From Methylophaga lonarensis MPL (GTDB lineage: Bacteria; Pseudomonadota; Gammaproteobacteria; Nitrosococcales; Methylophagaceae), in assembly GCF_000349205.1 (NCBI RefSeq), contig NZ_APHR01000002.1, forward strand, positions 1-62,922: DNA of 62,922 nucleotides, written 5' to 3'. Every line of letters starts with the position of its first letter. Position 1 is the stretch's first letter. A model generated the notes under the pieces. The model had not been told where the DNA came from. It made no database searches and was given only the letters and a program-made list of their open reading frames with translations. This document shows, one piece after another, positions 8,479 to 17,047 of this stretch. The position numbers and the translations under genes were made by a program.

Positions 8479-9849
8479 TTATGCAGTCTTCTTGCCAAAC
8501 TTGTCAGGAATCTCGATACCCGCTTCTCTGAACCTGGCAATCTTATAGCGGAGTGTTCGCTCACTTATGCCCAACTCAGCAGCAGAGAGCCTTCTGCTAC
8601 CACCATGTTTTGCCAAAGTCTCCAAAATATGACGCTGCTCATGACTTCTCAAATCATCATTTGCCTGGACGCTGACCGGCGCTTGCGTCTCCCAAAAACT
8701 TGTCACAGACGGCATCGCCTCTGTGGTAAACCGCTCAAATGCCAAATCTCTGGCGGACAGGTTTTGACCTGATTGCAAAATCAGTGCACGTTGTAAAACA
8801 TTGTCCAACTCGCGAACATTGCCCGGCCAGCTGTGTTGTTGAAGCGCCTCCACTGCCGAATCGTCAATCAACGGCACCACACGACTCTGGTTTCGACAGT
8901 GACGTGTCAATAATTGTTGTGCCAAGGGCACAATGTCCTGAACACGCTCTCTGAGCGGTAGCAAGCGAAGTGGAAACACATTGAGGCGGTAAAATAAATC
9001 TTCTCTGAAACGGCCGGCAATGACCTCATCCTTGAGTGTCCGGTTGCTGGTCGCCAGCACTCGCACATCGAGCGACAATACTTTTCTGCCACCAATACGC
9101 TCTACCTCACGCTCTTGCAAAACGCGCAGTAACTTGGCTTGCAGGCCCAAATCCATTTCCGATATCTCATCCAGCAAAATGGTGCCGGTATGCGCCTGCT
9201 CAAACTTACCTGCATAGGCCTGACTTGCCCCTGTGAAAGCCCCTTTTTCATAACCAAACAAGGTTGCTTCAAGCATGTTTTCAGGAATTGCAGCACAGTT
9301 AATCGCCACAAATGGACCATTACGACGCGCGGAATGTTTGTGTAAAAACCGTGCCAGTACCTCTTTACCCGTGCCACTCTCGCCGTTAATCATGACAGTT
9401 GCGTCGGTATCTGCAACGCGTCTGGCAAGTGTCAACAAATCCTGTGAGGCTTTGGACACTGCGACCATTTCTTCGGCGGGTAACTCCGTGCGCACGTAAC
9501 GCTGAACTCTGTCGAGCAGATCATCCGCTTCAAACGGCTTAATCAGATAATCACAGGCTCCCTCATGCATGGCTTCGACAGCGCTCTGCACAGTGCCATA
9601 AGCGGTCATCAAGACGATCGGCAGTGACGGCAACATGGCTCTGGCCTTACGCATCAGAGTATGACCATCCATCGGTTGCATTTGAATATCACTGAGCAGC
9701 AAACCAAAGCTTTCATTGCTCAGTTTGTCCAGAGCCGCCTGACCATGATCCGTGGCTGTCACCTGATAGCCGGCCAACTCTAGAATATCGCACAGAGCAC
9801 CGCGTAAATTGATGTCATCTTCAACCACCAGAATGTTTGATTGTTTCAT
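8479..9849 (-). CDS. fleR: Sigma-54-dependent flagellar response regulator FleR/FlrC
   Basis: NtrC-family activator of mid-stage flagellar genes, 456 aa. Receiver domain with phospho-acceptor D54 (LLSDIQMQPMDG), T82 and K104. AAA+ domain with Walker A GESGTGKE (156-163), the sigma-54-contacting GAFTGA loop (203-208) and Walker B ILLDE. The C terminus is a Fis-type helix-turn-helix (LSAAELGISERTLRYKIARF). It overlaps the stop of the kinase gene fleS by one base, the expected two-component pairing. Its probable targets here are the sigma-54 promoters before fliE, flgB, flgH and the second flagellin gene. Its own last codons contain the fliE promoter. Confidence 0.95.
   Translation of the reverse strand: MKQSNILVVEDDINLRGALCDILELAGYQVTATDHGQAALDKLSNESFGLLLSDIQMQPMDGHTLMRKARAMLPSLPIVLMTAYGTVQSAVEAMHEGACDYLIKPFEADDLLDRVQRYVRTELPAEEMVAVSKASQDLLTLARRVADTDATVMINGESGTGKEVLARFLHKHSARRNGPFVAINCAAIPENMLEATLFGYEKGAFTGASQAYAGKFEQAHTGTILLDEISEMDLGLQAKLLRVLQEREVERIGGRKVLSLDVRVLATSNRTLKDEVIAGRFREDLFYRLNVFPLRLLPLRERVQDIVPLAQQLLTRHCRNQSRVVPLIDDSAVEALQQHSWPGNVRELDNVLQRALILQSGQNLSARDLAFERFTTEAMPSVTSFWETQAPVSVQANDDLRSHEQRHILETLAKHGGSRRLSAAELGISERTLRYKIARFREAGIEIPDKFGKKTA
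8482..8498 (-). promoter_or_regulatory. Sigma-54 promoter for fliEFGHIJ
   Basis: TTGGCAAGAAGACTGCA on the minus strand fits the -24/-12 element with GG-N10-GC spacing. It lies within the last codons of fleR and predicts a start near 8471, about 47 bases before the fliE ATG. Confidence 0.7.
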
Positions 9850-11039
9850 TATTGAACTCCTCTTCGAGTCATCTGATGAGTGGATGGCCCCATATAAGGG
9901 CGATATATAGGTAGTCGCATGCCGAACGTGCTGCCTTCGCCAGGCTCACTGTCCAGCCAGAAGCTGCCTTTGTGTGCCTTGATAATTGAGCTGGCTACCG
10001 CCAGTCCAAGTCCTGTTCCAGCGGGACGCGTGGTGAAAAACGGCTGTAATACCCGATCCTTGTCGCTTGCACTGATGCCACAACCATTATCTTCGACGGT
10101 GATTTCAATGCATTGCTCGCCCGCATCACCCGCCACATAATCTGCGTAGATAGTGATTTCACCCTGCTCACCGCAGGCCTCTCTGGCATTATTCAGTAAA
10201 TTGTTGAGTACACTGACCAAAGCGGGCTGACTGCCATAGAGATAGCCATCAACCACACTATTCACCACCTGCAAAGCATATCGCTGGGCATCTGGCTGAG
10301 CATCGAACTGTTGCTGTACTTCGTCCAGTAATTGCTCCAGGGCGACAGGGCCGGTTTCATTCATATCACCACGGGCAAAAGCCAGCATATTGCGCACCAG
10401 CTGCTCCATATGAGTGAGACTCTGATGTAGTTTGCTGGCAAAACGTTGCTTTAATTCAGGTTCGGTCTGCTGTTTCAGTATTGGCGCCAAATACAGCAAC
10501 GCTGAAGAAAGTGGTGTTCTGATTTGATGCGCGAGCCTTGCCGCCATCTCTCCCATGGCAGACAAGCGCTGCAAGTGAGACACTTTTTGCTGTAGTGCTC
10601 GCGTCTCGGTCACATCTTGCAACAACACAATCTGGCCAGGCTCGTCTTCCAGAGGGCTGGTTGAAATATGACAGCGTCGGCCATTTTTCAGTGATACATC
10701 GTGTCCATCATCAGGTTGAGGCGAAAAGGCACGATCAATTACCGAAATCCATTTTTGACCGTTAAGTGGCTCTCCCAACAAGGCAATCGCCGCCGCATTA
10801 CTCTGCTGCACTCGTCCGGCACCATCCAAAACCACAACGCCTGCAGGCAAAACCTGCATCAGACGGGTCATTCGATTTTCCAGTCTTCGGGTATTTTCCG
10901 CTTGGCGGTTTTTGCGAACAGCTTGTGACAAGCCACGACTAAAATCGAATACCTGATTGTTCGTGACTAAATCGGAGGATGCACTGCTAACGGGCAGCGC
11001 TGAGCGAGGCTCACGGGTAACCGATAATTCTGGATGCAT
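9849..11039 (-). CDS. fleS: Flagellar sensor histidine kinase FleS/FlrB
   Basis: Soluble kinase that phosphorylates FleR. A PAS-like sensor (about residues 65-150 of the longer reading) is followed by a HisKA helix with the phospho-accepting histidine in RLAHQIRTPLSS, then an HATPase with N box (LNNLLNNAREAC), G1 VEDNGCGI and G2 TGLGLAV. There is no membrane segment. I chose the ATG at 11039 over the one at 11063 because the predicted sigma-54 start (about 11064) would leave the upstream ATG without a leader, while GGTGA sits 7 bases before the internal ATG. Confidence 0.93.
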   Translation of the reverse strand: MHPELSVTREPRSALPVSSASSDLVTNNQVFDFSRGLSQAVRKNRQAENTRRLENRMTRLMQVLPAGVVVLDGAGRVQQSNAAAIALLGEPLNGQKWISVIDRAFSPQPDDGHDVSLKNGRRCHISTSPLEDEPGQIVLLQDVTETRALQQKVSHLQRLSAMGEMAARLAHQIRTPLSSALLYLAPILKQQTEPELKQRFASKLHQSLTHMEQLVRNMLAFARGDMNETGPVALEQLLDEVQQQFDAQPDAQRYALQVVNSVVDGYLYGSQPALVSVLNNLLNNAREACGEQGEITIYADYVAGDAGEQCIEITVEDNGCGISASDKDRVLQPFFTTRPAGTGLGLAVASSIIKAHKGSFWLDSEPGEGSTFGMRLPIYRPYMGPSTHQMTRRGVQ

Positions 11040-11074
11040 GACATTTTCACCAAATGGATTCATGCATCCATTTG

Positions 11075-11091
11075 TGCAAAAACCATGCCCC
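11075..11091 (-). promoter_or_regulatory. Sigma-54 promoter for fleSR
   Basis: GGGGCATGGTTTTTGCA on the minus strand has the exact GG-N10-GC spacing and a perfect TTTGCA -12 half. It lies between fleQ and fleS, where FleQ/FlrA is known to activate fleSR/flrBC in Pseudomonas and Vibrio. Its position helps decide the fleS start codon. Confidence 0.75.
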
Positions 11092-11178
11092 CGAATAATA
11101 TCAGTTAAAAATCAAACACTTGAAGATGCAAGTCAAAATGGTGGCGGACAAGTATTCTGTCACCAACAGGCGTTATTA

Positions 11179-12660
11179 CTATTCACCATCTCGCTGAATA
11201 CCATACTTGCGCATTTTTTCAACCAGTGTTGTGCGTCGCATCTTCAAACGTTGTGCAGCATGAGCCACCACACCACTGGCTTCATCCAATGCCTGCTTGA
11301 TCAGCAGATATTCAAGGTTAGCCAAATGTTCTTTCAGATCAAGACCATCCTCGGGCAAATTATCAATCACAGCTTGTGGTGTGATCACAGTATCTGGTGC
11401 ATCGTCGGGTGTTGCAGTATCTGACTCAACCTGTTGGCTATGTGGGGCAATTCTATTGGCCGAGGCAGGGGTTGCCGCAATGATCTCAGCAATCACATCA
11501 GGTAACTCATCACCTTCCACTCTGTATTTTTCCGGCAAGTCATCAAAATCAACCGTGCCGTATGGATAGAGGATAACCAGCCGCTCAACAACATTGGCCA
11601 GCTCTCTCACATTACCCGGCCAGGCAAAGCGACATAACGATCCAATCGCCGCCGGCGTCAATCTAACCGTGCCCCGGTTTTCATGTTCAATGCGTTTTAT
11701 CAGTTCGTTAATCAGTAATGGGATGTCTTCCGGCCGTTCTCTGAGCGCAGGCATTTCAATCGGAAACACATTCAAGCGATAGAATAAATCTTCACGAAAT
11801 TTGCCATCTTTGATCTGATCTTCAAGATTTCTATGCGTGGCTGCAATCACTCTGACATTGGCTACTTGAGTTTTGTTACTGCCCACCCGCTCATAGGTTC
11901 GTTCCTGAAGTACTCGCAGCAGCTTGACTTGCATTGGCATTGGCATATCGCCAATCTCGTCAAGAAACAGTGTTCCGCCTTCTGCCATTTCAAAACGACC
12001 TTTGCGGGCAGTGATGGCTCCTGTGAACGCGCCTTTTTCATGGCCGAACAGCTCACTTTCAAGCAATTCACCCGGGATGGCGCCACAGTTGACGGGCACA
12101 AACGGTTTTTCGCGGCGTGATGAGTAATAGTGTAGGTTGCGCGCGACTACCTCCTTGCCCGTACCTGACTCGCCCAGAATAAGTACATTGGCTTCTGAGT
12201 CGGAAACTTGGTCGATCATCTTTTGTACCGACTTCATTGCCGGACTGTTGCCCACCAGCACTCTGAATGATGGTGTGACTTGATCACGTTGGCGCGGTTG
12301 CCCGCGATAGAAAGTTGCCTGCTGCAAGGCGTTACTGAGTTGTGGGTATTTGATTGGGAATCTGAGCGAGCCAAGCACACCGGGGAAATCCACAACTTCA
12401 CAGTTAGGACATTCCAGCGTGAATACCGGGACTCTGGCTTCGTGATTGACCAGCTCTCTCAACAATTGCTTGGTTTGATGTTTGTCGCCGCAGTCGCCAA
12501 CAATTGCCATCGCCACATCATCCAACTCGTCAATCACTTCTGGCCAGGCATCGGCACCGTTGACTTCAAGCGGTTGGCAGTTAATGAATGCAATCAGGGT
12601 GGATAACATCTCGCGTCGTTGTTCGTCAGTCTCTATGACGAGGACGTTATTGGCACTCAT
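11179..12660 (-). CDS. fleQ: Master flagellar regulator FleQ/FlrA
   Basis: Top-tier sigma-54 enhancer-binding protein, 493 aa. The N-terminal FleQ-type receiver-like domain (1-120) lacks the usual phospho-aspartate context. The AAA+ core has Walker A GESGTGKE (163-170), GAFTGA (210-215) and Walker B LFLDE, and the C terminus is a Fis-type helix-turn-helix ([20 protein letters not shown]). In P. aeruginosa an LFRS motif before the AAA+ domain helps bind c-di-GMP. Here the matching stretch is SFRV, keeping the arginine (R133) but not the flanking residues, so c-di-GMP binding is plausible but not assured. Monocistronic by spacing; GAGGA precedes the start. Confidence 0.95.
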   Translation of the reverse strand: MSANNVLVIETDEQRREMLSTLIAFINCQPLEVNGADAWPEVIDELDDVAMAIVGDCGDKHQTKQLLRELVNHEARVPVFTLECPNCEVVDFPGVLGSLRFPIKYPQLSNALQQATFYRGQPRQRDQVTPSFRVLVGNSPAMKSVQKMIDQVSDSEANVLILGESGTGKEVVARNLHYYSSRREKPFVPVNCGAIPGELLESELFGHEKGAFTGAITARKGRFEMAEGGTLFLDEIGDMPMPMQVKLLRVLQERTYERVGSNKTQVANVRVIAATHRNLEDQIKDGKFREDLFYRLNVFPIEMPALRERPEDIPLLINELIKRIEHENRGTVRLTPAAIGSLCRFAWPGNVRELANVVERLVILYPYGTVDFDDLPEKYRVEGDELPDVIAEIIAATPASANRIAPHSQQVESDTATPDDAPDTVITPQAVIDNLPEDGLDLKEHLANLEYLLIKQALDEASGVVAHAAQRLKMRRTTLVEKMRKYGIQRDGE

Positions 12661-12713
12661 TGCATGGCTTTCCTCATATTGTTCGCACCAGATGGCTACA
12701 GGCTGTTAGTGGC

Positions 12714-12743
12714 AGTTAAGCATCATCAGGAAAGGTTTGTCAA
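12714..12743 (-). promoter_or_regulatory. Possible sigma-70 promoter for fleQ
   Basis: TTGACA (12743-12738) and TTAACT (12719-12714) are separated by 18 bases on the minus strand in the 187-base gap before fleQ. The -35 is perfect and the -10 is weak. Housekeeping transcription would suit a top-level regulator, and no -24/-12 element is seen here. Confidence 0.4.
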
Positions 12744-12847
12744 AAAAATGACACGTGAATACCAACCATTACGAGGGCTTGTTCCATGATGCTTTCGGGA
12801 TGTGTTTGTTACGTTTGGAGGGCAAAGTTCACAAAAGTGAAAATGCT

Positions 12848-13162
12848 TTATTCCTGATAGGCCTTACGCGCCTTGTCACTTTTTTTGAGTAACTGTAATT
12901 GCTGCAACAGCTCAGTACGTTGTGACTGACATAGTTGCTCAAGTTGTTCGTTGAGACTGATTAATTGTGCCAACCCTTCACGCACTTGGGTCACTTCATC
13001 AGGATCGACGGTTGAGACATCCAGCTGCTTGACCAGCGCTTGCCTCTGCGGCTCGAGCTTCTGAAAAACCTCCCAATCGCCTTGTTCAGCGATTTGGATC
13101 AGACGCTCACTGAGCGCAATGCCCTGGCCGATAGTTTTCTTCAGCTCAGACATCAAACTCAT
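12848..13162 (-). CDS. fliT: FliT-like flagellar chaperone
   Basis: A 104-residue all-helical protein that follows fliS with a 4-base ATGA overlap. Size, helical character and place match FliT, the export chaperone of the filament cap FliD. FliT sequences diverge strongly, so the call rests mostly on position in fliD-fliS-fliT. It could instead be the equivalent small protein annotated as FleP-like in pseudomonads. Confidence 0.7.
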   Translation of the reverse strand: MSLMSELKKTIGQGIALSERLIQIAEQGDWEVFQKLEPQRQALVKQLDVSTVDPDEVTQVREGLAQLISLNEQLEQLCQSQRTELLQQLQLLKKSDKARKAYQE

Positions 13163-13563
13163 GCGTCCCGGTTGTCATGAAGTTCTGTGGGAATTGCATC
13201 CCAGCCAGCTTTGATCTCCAGCATCAATTGAGCGACTTCATCAAGAATGCTGTCATCATTTTTGAGATTGGCCTCCAGCAGTCGCTGCTCCATGTAGGTA
13301 TAGAGCTCACGCAAGTTCACAGCCATTTCGCCACCCGCTTGCGGGTTGAGACACGCTCGAAGGTTATCTATGATGGCGATTGCCCAGCTGATCTGCTCAC
13401 CTTTTTGGGCAACATTACCTTGCCCCATAAAACGACGTGCGTTGATTATCCTTTCAACCACTCCTTCCATCAACATCTGAACTAAACGATGCGGCGATGC
13501 GCTTTCAACACCGCCATGGATATGGTTTTGACGATATTGCTGCGTTGCAAGACTTGCATTCAT
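13159..13563 (-). CDS. fliS: Flagellin export chaperone FliS
   Basis: FliS binds the flagellin C terminus and prevents premature polymerisation. The 134-residue product has the family pattern: YRQNHIHGGVESASPHRLVQMLMEG at the N terminus, then helices ending in LMLEIKAGWDAIP. I chose the ATG at 13563 because AAGGA lies 7 bases upstream; another ATG six codons earlier has a more distant site. It is followed directly by the fliT-like gene and preceded by a sigma-28-type promoter. Confidence 0.94.
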   Translation of the reverse strand: MNASLATQQYRQNHIHGGVESASPHRLVQMLMEGVVERIINARRFMGQGNVAQKGEQISWAIAIIDNLRACLNPQAGGEMAVNLRELYTYMEQRLLEANLKNDDSILDEVAQLMLEIKAGWDAIPTELHDNRDA

Positions 13564-13608
13564 CTTGGAGTCCTTATTCATAAGCGGTTAGTTCACCCTG
13601 CAAATAGG

Positions 13609-13635
13609 TTATCGACCGAGAATCTGTTGGCTTGA
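13609..13635 (-). promoter_or_regulatory. Sigma-28 (FliA)-type promoter for fliS-fliT
   Basis: On the minus strand TCAAGCCA, 11 bases, GTCGATAA. The -10 matches GCCGATAA at 7 of 8 positions; the -35 keeps only the AAG core of TAAAGTTT. The predicted start leaves a leader of about 40 bases before fliS. Confidence 0.5.
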
Positions 13636-13676
13636 TAGTTGAAAGTGAGTTTTTTCTTCAAACCGCATCATCGCGC

Positions 13677-15047
13677 TTATCGCCGTCTGCCAATTGAATT
13701 GGGCTGTGGCAGGTTTGACAGCTGTTGTTCCAGATAGCCACTCAAGCCTTGCAGCTGCCCGACCAGGATATCCATCGCCGTAAACTGCGCACGATATCTT
13801 GATTCCAGGGCTTCCATACGGGTATCTAGCCGCTCACGCTCATTGTCGATCTGTCCAATTCTGGACTGAATGCCATTAGTGCGTGAACTGAGAATGCCAT
13901 CGCTTGCGACATAGCGATCCAAGATGCCATCAAGCGTTTTTGTCAGGCCATTTTCAGAAGCAAATAGATTGGCAATCGCGCTGAAGTCCTGGGCAATGAC
14001 TTCATCCAGTCTTGTGTTGTTAATGGTTAACTGACCACTGGAGTTGGTGGTCACGCCAATTTCTGCCAATGTGGAAAATGTGCCATCGCCTACAGAACCT
14101 GAAAGCGCTTGTCGGATCTGACTCTGAACACCACGTAACGCCGAATCTCCAAGCAAAGGACCGGCATCGCCTGTGTCTGCATTGAAGGCCGACAACTGAT
14201 TCATCACTCCAACCAGTTCGTTGTAAGCACTGACAAAGGTTTCAACTCTGGTTTTGACAGAAGCCGTATCCAAGGTAACTGTGAGTGTGCCAGTGACGTT
14301 TTCATCAGCTTTTCGCAAGTTCAATGTCACACCTTGAATCACATCCGAGACGGTATTGCTGTCGCGGCGAACTTCCAGCCCATCGACAAACACAATTGCA
14401 TCCTGAGCGGCTTGAACGGTGTTAAGGCTATTGAATCTTTCCAGGCCACCACCGGGAACATCGTCATCAGTCGCCGTAATGGAAATATCATTGCCTTCAC
14501 CGACACGGTTAGAAGTCAATACCAGTCGACTGTCACCTGGCCCTGCTGAGATGATGGATGCTGTGATGCCAGGATTATTACTGGCTGCATTGATAGCATC
14601 TCGAATACCTTCAAGCGTGTTGTTTTCACTATCAATATCGAGCGTAAAACTGTCACTGCCCAGACTGAGCGTCATGGAACCTGTGCCAATGTTTTCACTA
14701 GGGTCGAAGGCGTCACTGCGCATCTTGGCCGCTTGTGCCAGTTGTTGCACATTGATGCTGTAGGTACCTGCCACAGCATCTTTTGTTGACGTGCCGGTGA
14801 AAAGGTCCGTGTTACTTGATGAGGTTCTGCGAGCCTGGAAGGTATCTGGGTTTTGCAAACCTTTCACAGCGGTCTGAAAGGTACTTAAGGCACTCTTGAG
14901 AGTGCCATAAGCAGACAAGTTTCCAAGCAGACTGGCTTCTTTCCGATCCAGCCGTAACGACACGGGCTGCCGCTCTGCCGCAACCAATTGCCTAACCAGA
15001 CCATCAATATCCAAACCCGAACCAATACCGCCAGCGGTAATTGCCAT
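13677..15047 (-). CDS. fliD: Flagellar filament cap protein FliD
   Basis: FliD forms the cap at the filament tip that guides flagellin assembly. The 456-aa product has the conserved N terminus (GIGSGLDIDGLVRQLVAAER), the FliD_N signature over the first 100 residues, a variable domain, and the C-terminal helical part ending in ALESRYRAQFTAMDILVGQL and two helices. It is complete. GGGGAG precedes its ATG, and flaG lies 45 bases upstream. Confidence 0.96.
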   Translation of the reverse strand: MAITAGGIGSGLDIDGLVRQLVAAERQPVSLRLDRKEASLLGNLSAYGTLKSALSTFQTAVKGLQNPDTFQARRTSSSNTDLFTGTSTKDAVAGTYSINVQQLAQAAKMRSDAFDPSENIGTGSMTLSLGSDSFTLDIDSENNTLEGIRDAINAASNNPGITASIISAGPGDSRLVLTSNRVGEGNDISITATDDDVPGGGLERFNSLNTVQAAQDAIVFVDGLEVRRDSNTVSDVIQGVTLNLRKADENVTGTLTVTLDTASVKTRVETFVSAYNELVGVMNQLSAFNADTGDAGPLLGDSALRGVQSQIRQALSGSVGDGTFSTLAEIGVTTNSSGQLTINNTRLDEVIAQDFSAIANLFASENGLTKTLDGILDRYVASDGILSSRTNGIQSRIGQIDNERERLDTRMEALESRYRAQFTAMDILVGQLQGLSGYLEQQLSNLPQPNSIGRRR

Positions 15048-15092
15048 AACCTACTCCCCCTCTGTTTAGTTCCTGGAACGCTCCGGTATCAA

Positions 15093-15473
15093 TCAGGCTT
15101 CCGAGCTAAACAGATTAATAGTGTCATCCTGTTGTTCAACAATACGACGCGCAAAGGCAAGCACCTCTTCCGCCGGAAATTGTCGAATAATTTCTTCAGT
15201 TTGCTTATCCAGCACAGTCACAACATTACGACCACTGCCTTCATCAATACTGAATTGCAGACTCCGCTGCAAGTTTTGTGCAAAGTCATTAATGCTCGCC
15301 ACCGCAGCCGACAATTCTTCAGGAGATACGCGGGCTGTTTCGGGCTTGCTTTCCTGAGTTGACACAGATTTGCTTGCCTCTTCAACCACCGGATTTACGG
15401 GTGTTTTAAGCACAAAATCCCCAGCAGCAGCTCGTGCCGGTGGGGAAATATTATTAATATTTTCCATGTCCAT
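15093..15473 (-). CDS. flaG: FlaG family protein
   Basis: A 126-residue FlaG family protein. The conserved C-terminal half reads LQFSIDEGSGRNVVTVLDKQ, then EEIIRQFPAEEVLAFARRI; the N-terminal half is disordered and variable. FlaG affects filament length or rigidity in several polar-flagellated bacteria. It lies between a flagellin gene and fliD, its usual place, downstream of a terminator that ends the flagellin transcript. Confidence 0.92.
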   Translation of the reverse strand: MDMENINNISPPARAAAGDFVLKTPVNPVVEEASKSVSTQESKPETARVSPEELSAAVASINDFAQNLQRSLQFSIDEGSGRNVVTVLDKQTEEIIRQFPAEEVLAFARRIVEQQDDTINLFSSEA

Positions 15474-15494
15474 AATCTCTGCCCCTTTTACCTT

Positions 15495-15529
15495 GATAAA
15501 AGGGGGTGCCTGTCAAAAAACAGGCACCC
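15495..15529 (-). terminator. Rho-independent terminator of the proximal flagellin gene
   Basis: A 10-bp perfect stem (GGGTGCCTGT / ACAGGCACCC, loop 15514-15519) is followed on the minus strand by CCTTTTATC. It lies 13 bases past the flagellin stop and should separate the abundant flagellin message from flaG-fliD. Confidence 0.8.
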
Positions 15530-15541
15530 TCAGGGTTAATA

Positions 15542-16771
15542 TTACAACAGACTCAATACGTTCTGTGGTAATGCGTTGGCCTGAGCCAACATCGCTGTAC
15601 CCGCCTGCTGCAGAATCTGTGCTCTGGTCAGGTTGGCAGTTTCAGCAGCAAAGTCAGCATCCAGAATCCGTGAGCGTGACGCTGACAGGTTCTCAGATGA
15701 AATGCTCAGGTTGGCAATGGTCGACTCAAAACGCAGTTGCACCGCACCCAGTTCAGCTCGCAGGCTGTTGACCTGAGTCAAAGCACCGTCAACGATGGCC
15801 AAAGCTTCTGCTGCGCCAAAACGGTCACTGACATCGATATCAGTCAGGTTGCTTTGTGCAGAGTCATCCTCATCGAACATAGCAATTTCGGTATCGTCTT
15901 CGTCGTCCAGAGTGACTGTACCACCATCTGCAACAAACTCACTATCAAAGGCACCACGAATAGTGATAGTGGTGTTGCCAGCATTGTCAACAATCAGTGC
16001 TGCACTCAGGCCCGCTTTTCTGACAGCATCGACGTCATCCGGATCACCGGTGAAATCTTGAATGGCTGTGTTGATTTCACGAACAGCGTCTTCCAAGGTT
16101 GTGACGCCAGACAGATCCACCTCGATATCAATTTCCAGATCTGTATCTTCACCCAGAACACCCACACGGTTCAGCGTGATAGTGATGTCATCAATAGATG
16201 CGATGTCAAAGTCGTTGATCTGTGACTGAGTCATACCTTCTGCGCCAGTGACTGTGGCTGCACCGAGCTCTGTACTTCTGGCATCAACACCATCTACAGC
16301 AATATTCTGACCTTGGTTGGCACCGATCTGGAAGAACAGGTTACTCAAGCTACCGTCCAGAATCCGCTGACCGTTGAATTCAGTCGCATTGGCTACACGG
16401 CCGATTTCTGAAATCAGCTGTTGCACCTCGTCATTGAGTGCTCGACGATCTGATGAAGAGTTAGAGTCGTTCACTGCCTGAACTGACAGCTCACGGATAC
16501 GTTGCAATGCATCACCGATAGTACCCAAAGCACCCTCAGCAGTTTGTGCAAATGAAATACCATCATTGGCGTTACGAATCGCCTGGTTCAAACCGCGGAT
16601 TTGTGATGTGAAGCGCTCGGAAATAGCCAGACCGGCAGCGTCGTCTTTAGCACTGTTAATACGCAGACCTGAAGACAAACGTTCCAGTGATGTTGCCAGT
16701 GAACCTTGTGAACCTGTCAGGTTACGTTGTGCATTCAGTGACGAGACGTTGGTGTTGATAATTAAAGCCAT
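15542..16771 (-). CDS. fliC: Flagellin (sigma-28-type copy)
   Basis: Filament subunit of 409 aa. The D0/D1 ends are canonical: MALIINTNVSSLNAQRNLTG at the start, and SRILDADFAAETANLTRAQI near the end, finishing ALPQNVLSLL. The exposed middle (about 170-300) is short and acidic. The start at 16771 follows AGGAG by 7 bases; longer readings lack the conserved terminus. The paralog at 17048-18274 is nearly identical in the ends but diverges in the middle. It has its own sigma-28-type promoter and terminator, so it is a separate transcription unit. Confidence 0.97.
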   Translation of the reverse strand: MALIINTNVSSLNAQRNLTGSQGSLATSLERLSSGLRINSAKDDAAGLAISERFTSQIRGLNQAIRNANDGISFAQTAEGALGTIGDALQRIRELSVQAVNDSNSSSDRRALNDEVQQLISEIGRVANATEFNGQRILDGSLSNLFFQIGANQGQNIAVDGVDARSTELGAATVTGAEGMTQSQINDFDIASIDDITITLNRVGVLGEDTDLEIDIEVDLSGVTTLEDAVREINTAIQDFTGDPDDVDAVRKAGLSAALIVDNAGNTTITIRGAFDSEFVADGGTVTLDDEDDTEIAMFDEDDSAQSNLTDIDVSDRFGAAEALAIVDGALTQVNSLRAELGAVQLRFESTIANLSISSENLSASRSRILDADFAAETANLTRAQILQQAGTAMLAQANALPQNVLSLL

Positions 16772-16857
16772 GGTGTTTCTCCTGATTGAAGCGGGCACCC
16801 ACCCGGTTTGTTAATGACAGATAGACATTCACGATGTCTTTACTGCCTCCGGAGTGG

Positions 16858-16884
16858 TTAACGACTCGATCAAGTGAAACTTTA
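16858..16884 (-). promoter_or_regulatory. Sigma-28 (FliA) promoter of the proximal flagellin gene
   Basis: On the minus strand TAAAGTTT, 11 bases, GTCGTTAA. The -35 is perfect and the -10 matches GCCGATAA at 6 of 8, with consensus spacing. The predicted start leaves an 80-base leader with a small GC hairpin just ahead of the ribosome site. Confidence 0.75.
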
Positions 16885-16994
16885 GTACCAGTACACTTAA
16901 ATTAAATGCTTTGTTGTGAAATTGTGAACTAGTACCCAAAACAATTTTCCAGGCATTGATGCCTGCGGCCAACAACCTGCGCTACCTCGGCTCT

Positions 16995-17020
16995 CCTCCT
17001 CCCTTATGCAAGGGAGGAGG
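16995..17020 (-). repeat. Strong 11-bp inverted repeat between the flagellin genes
   Basis: CCTCCTCCCTT, 4-base loop, AAGGGAGGAGG: a perfect 11-bp stem 27 bases past the stop of the distal flagellin gene. No uridine run follows on the minus strand, so it is not a classical intrinsic terminator. It could be a 3'-end stabilising hairpin or a Rho-assisted stop. Confidence 0.6.
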
Positions 17021-17047
17021 CCAGGAGAAACCGGGGCCGGCCCAATA

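Noticed and set aside
16995-17020. Strong inverted repeat as an intrinsic terminator
   Set aside because: No uridine run follows on the minus strand, so it is listed only as a repeat.
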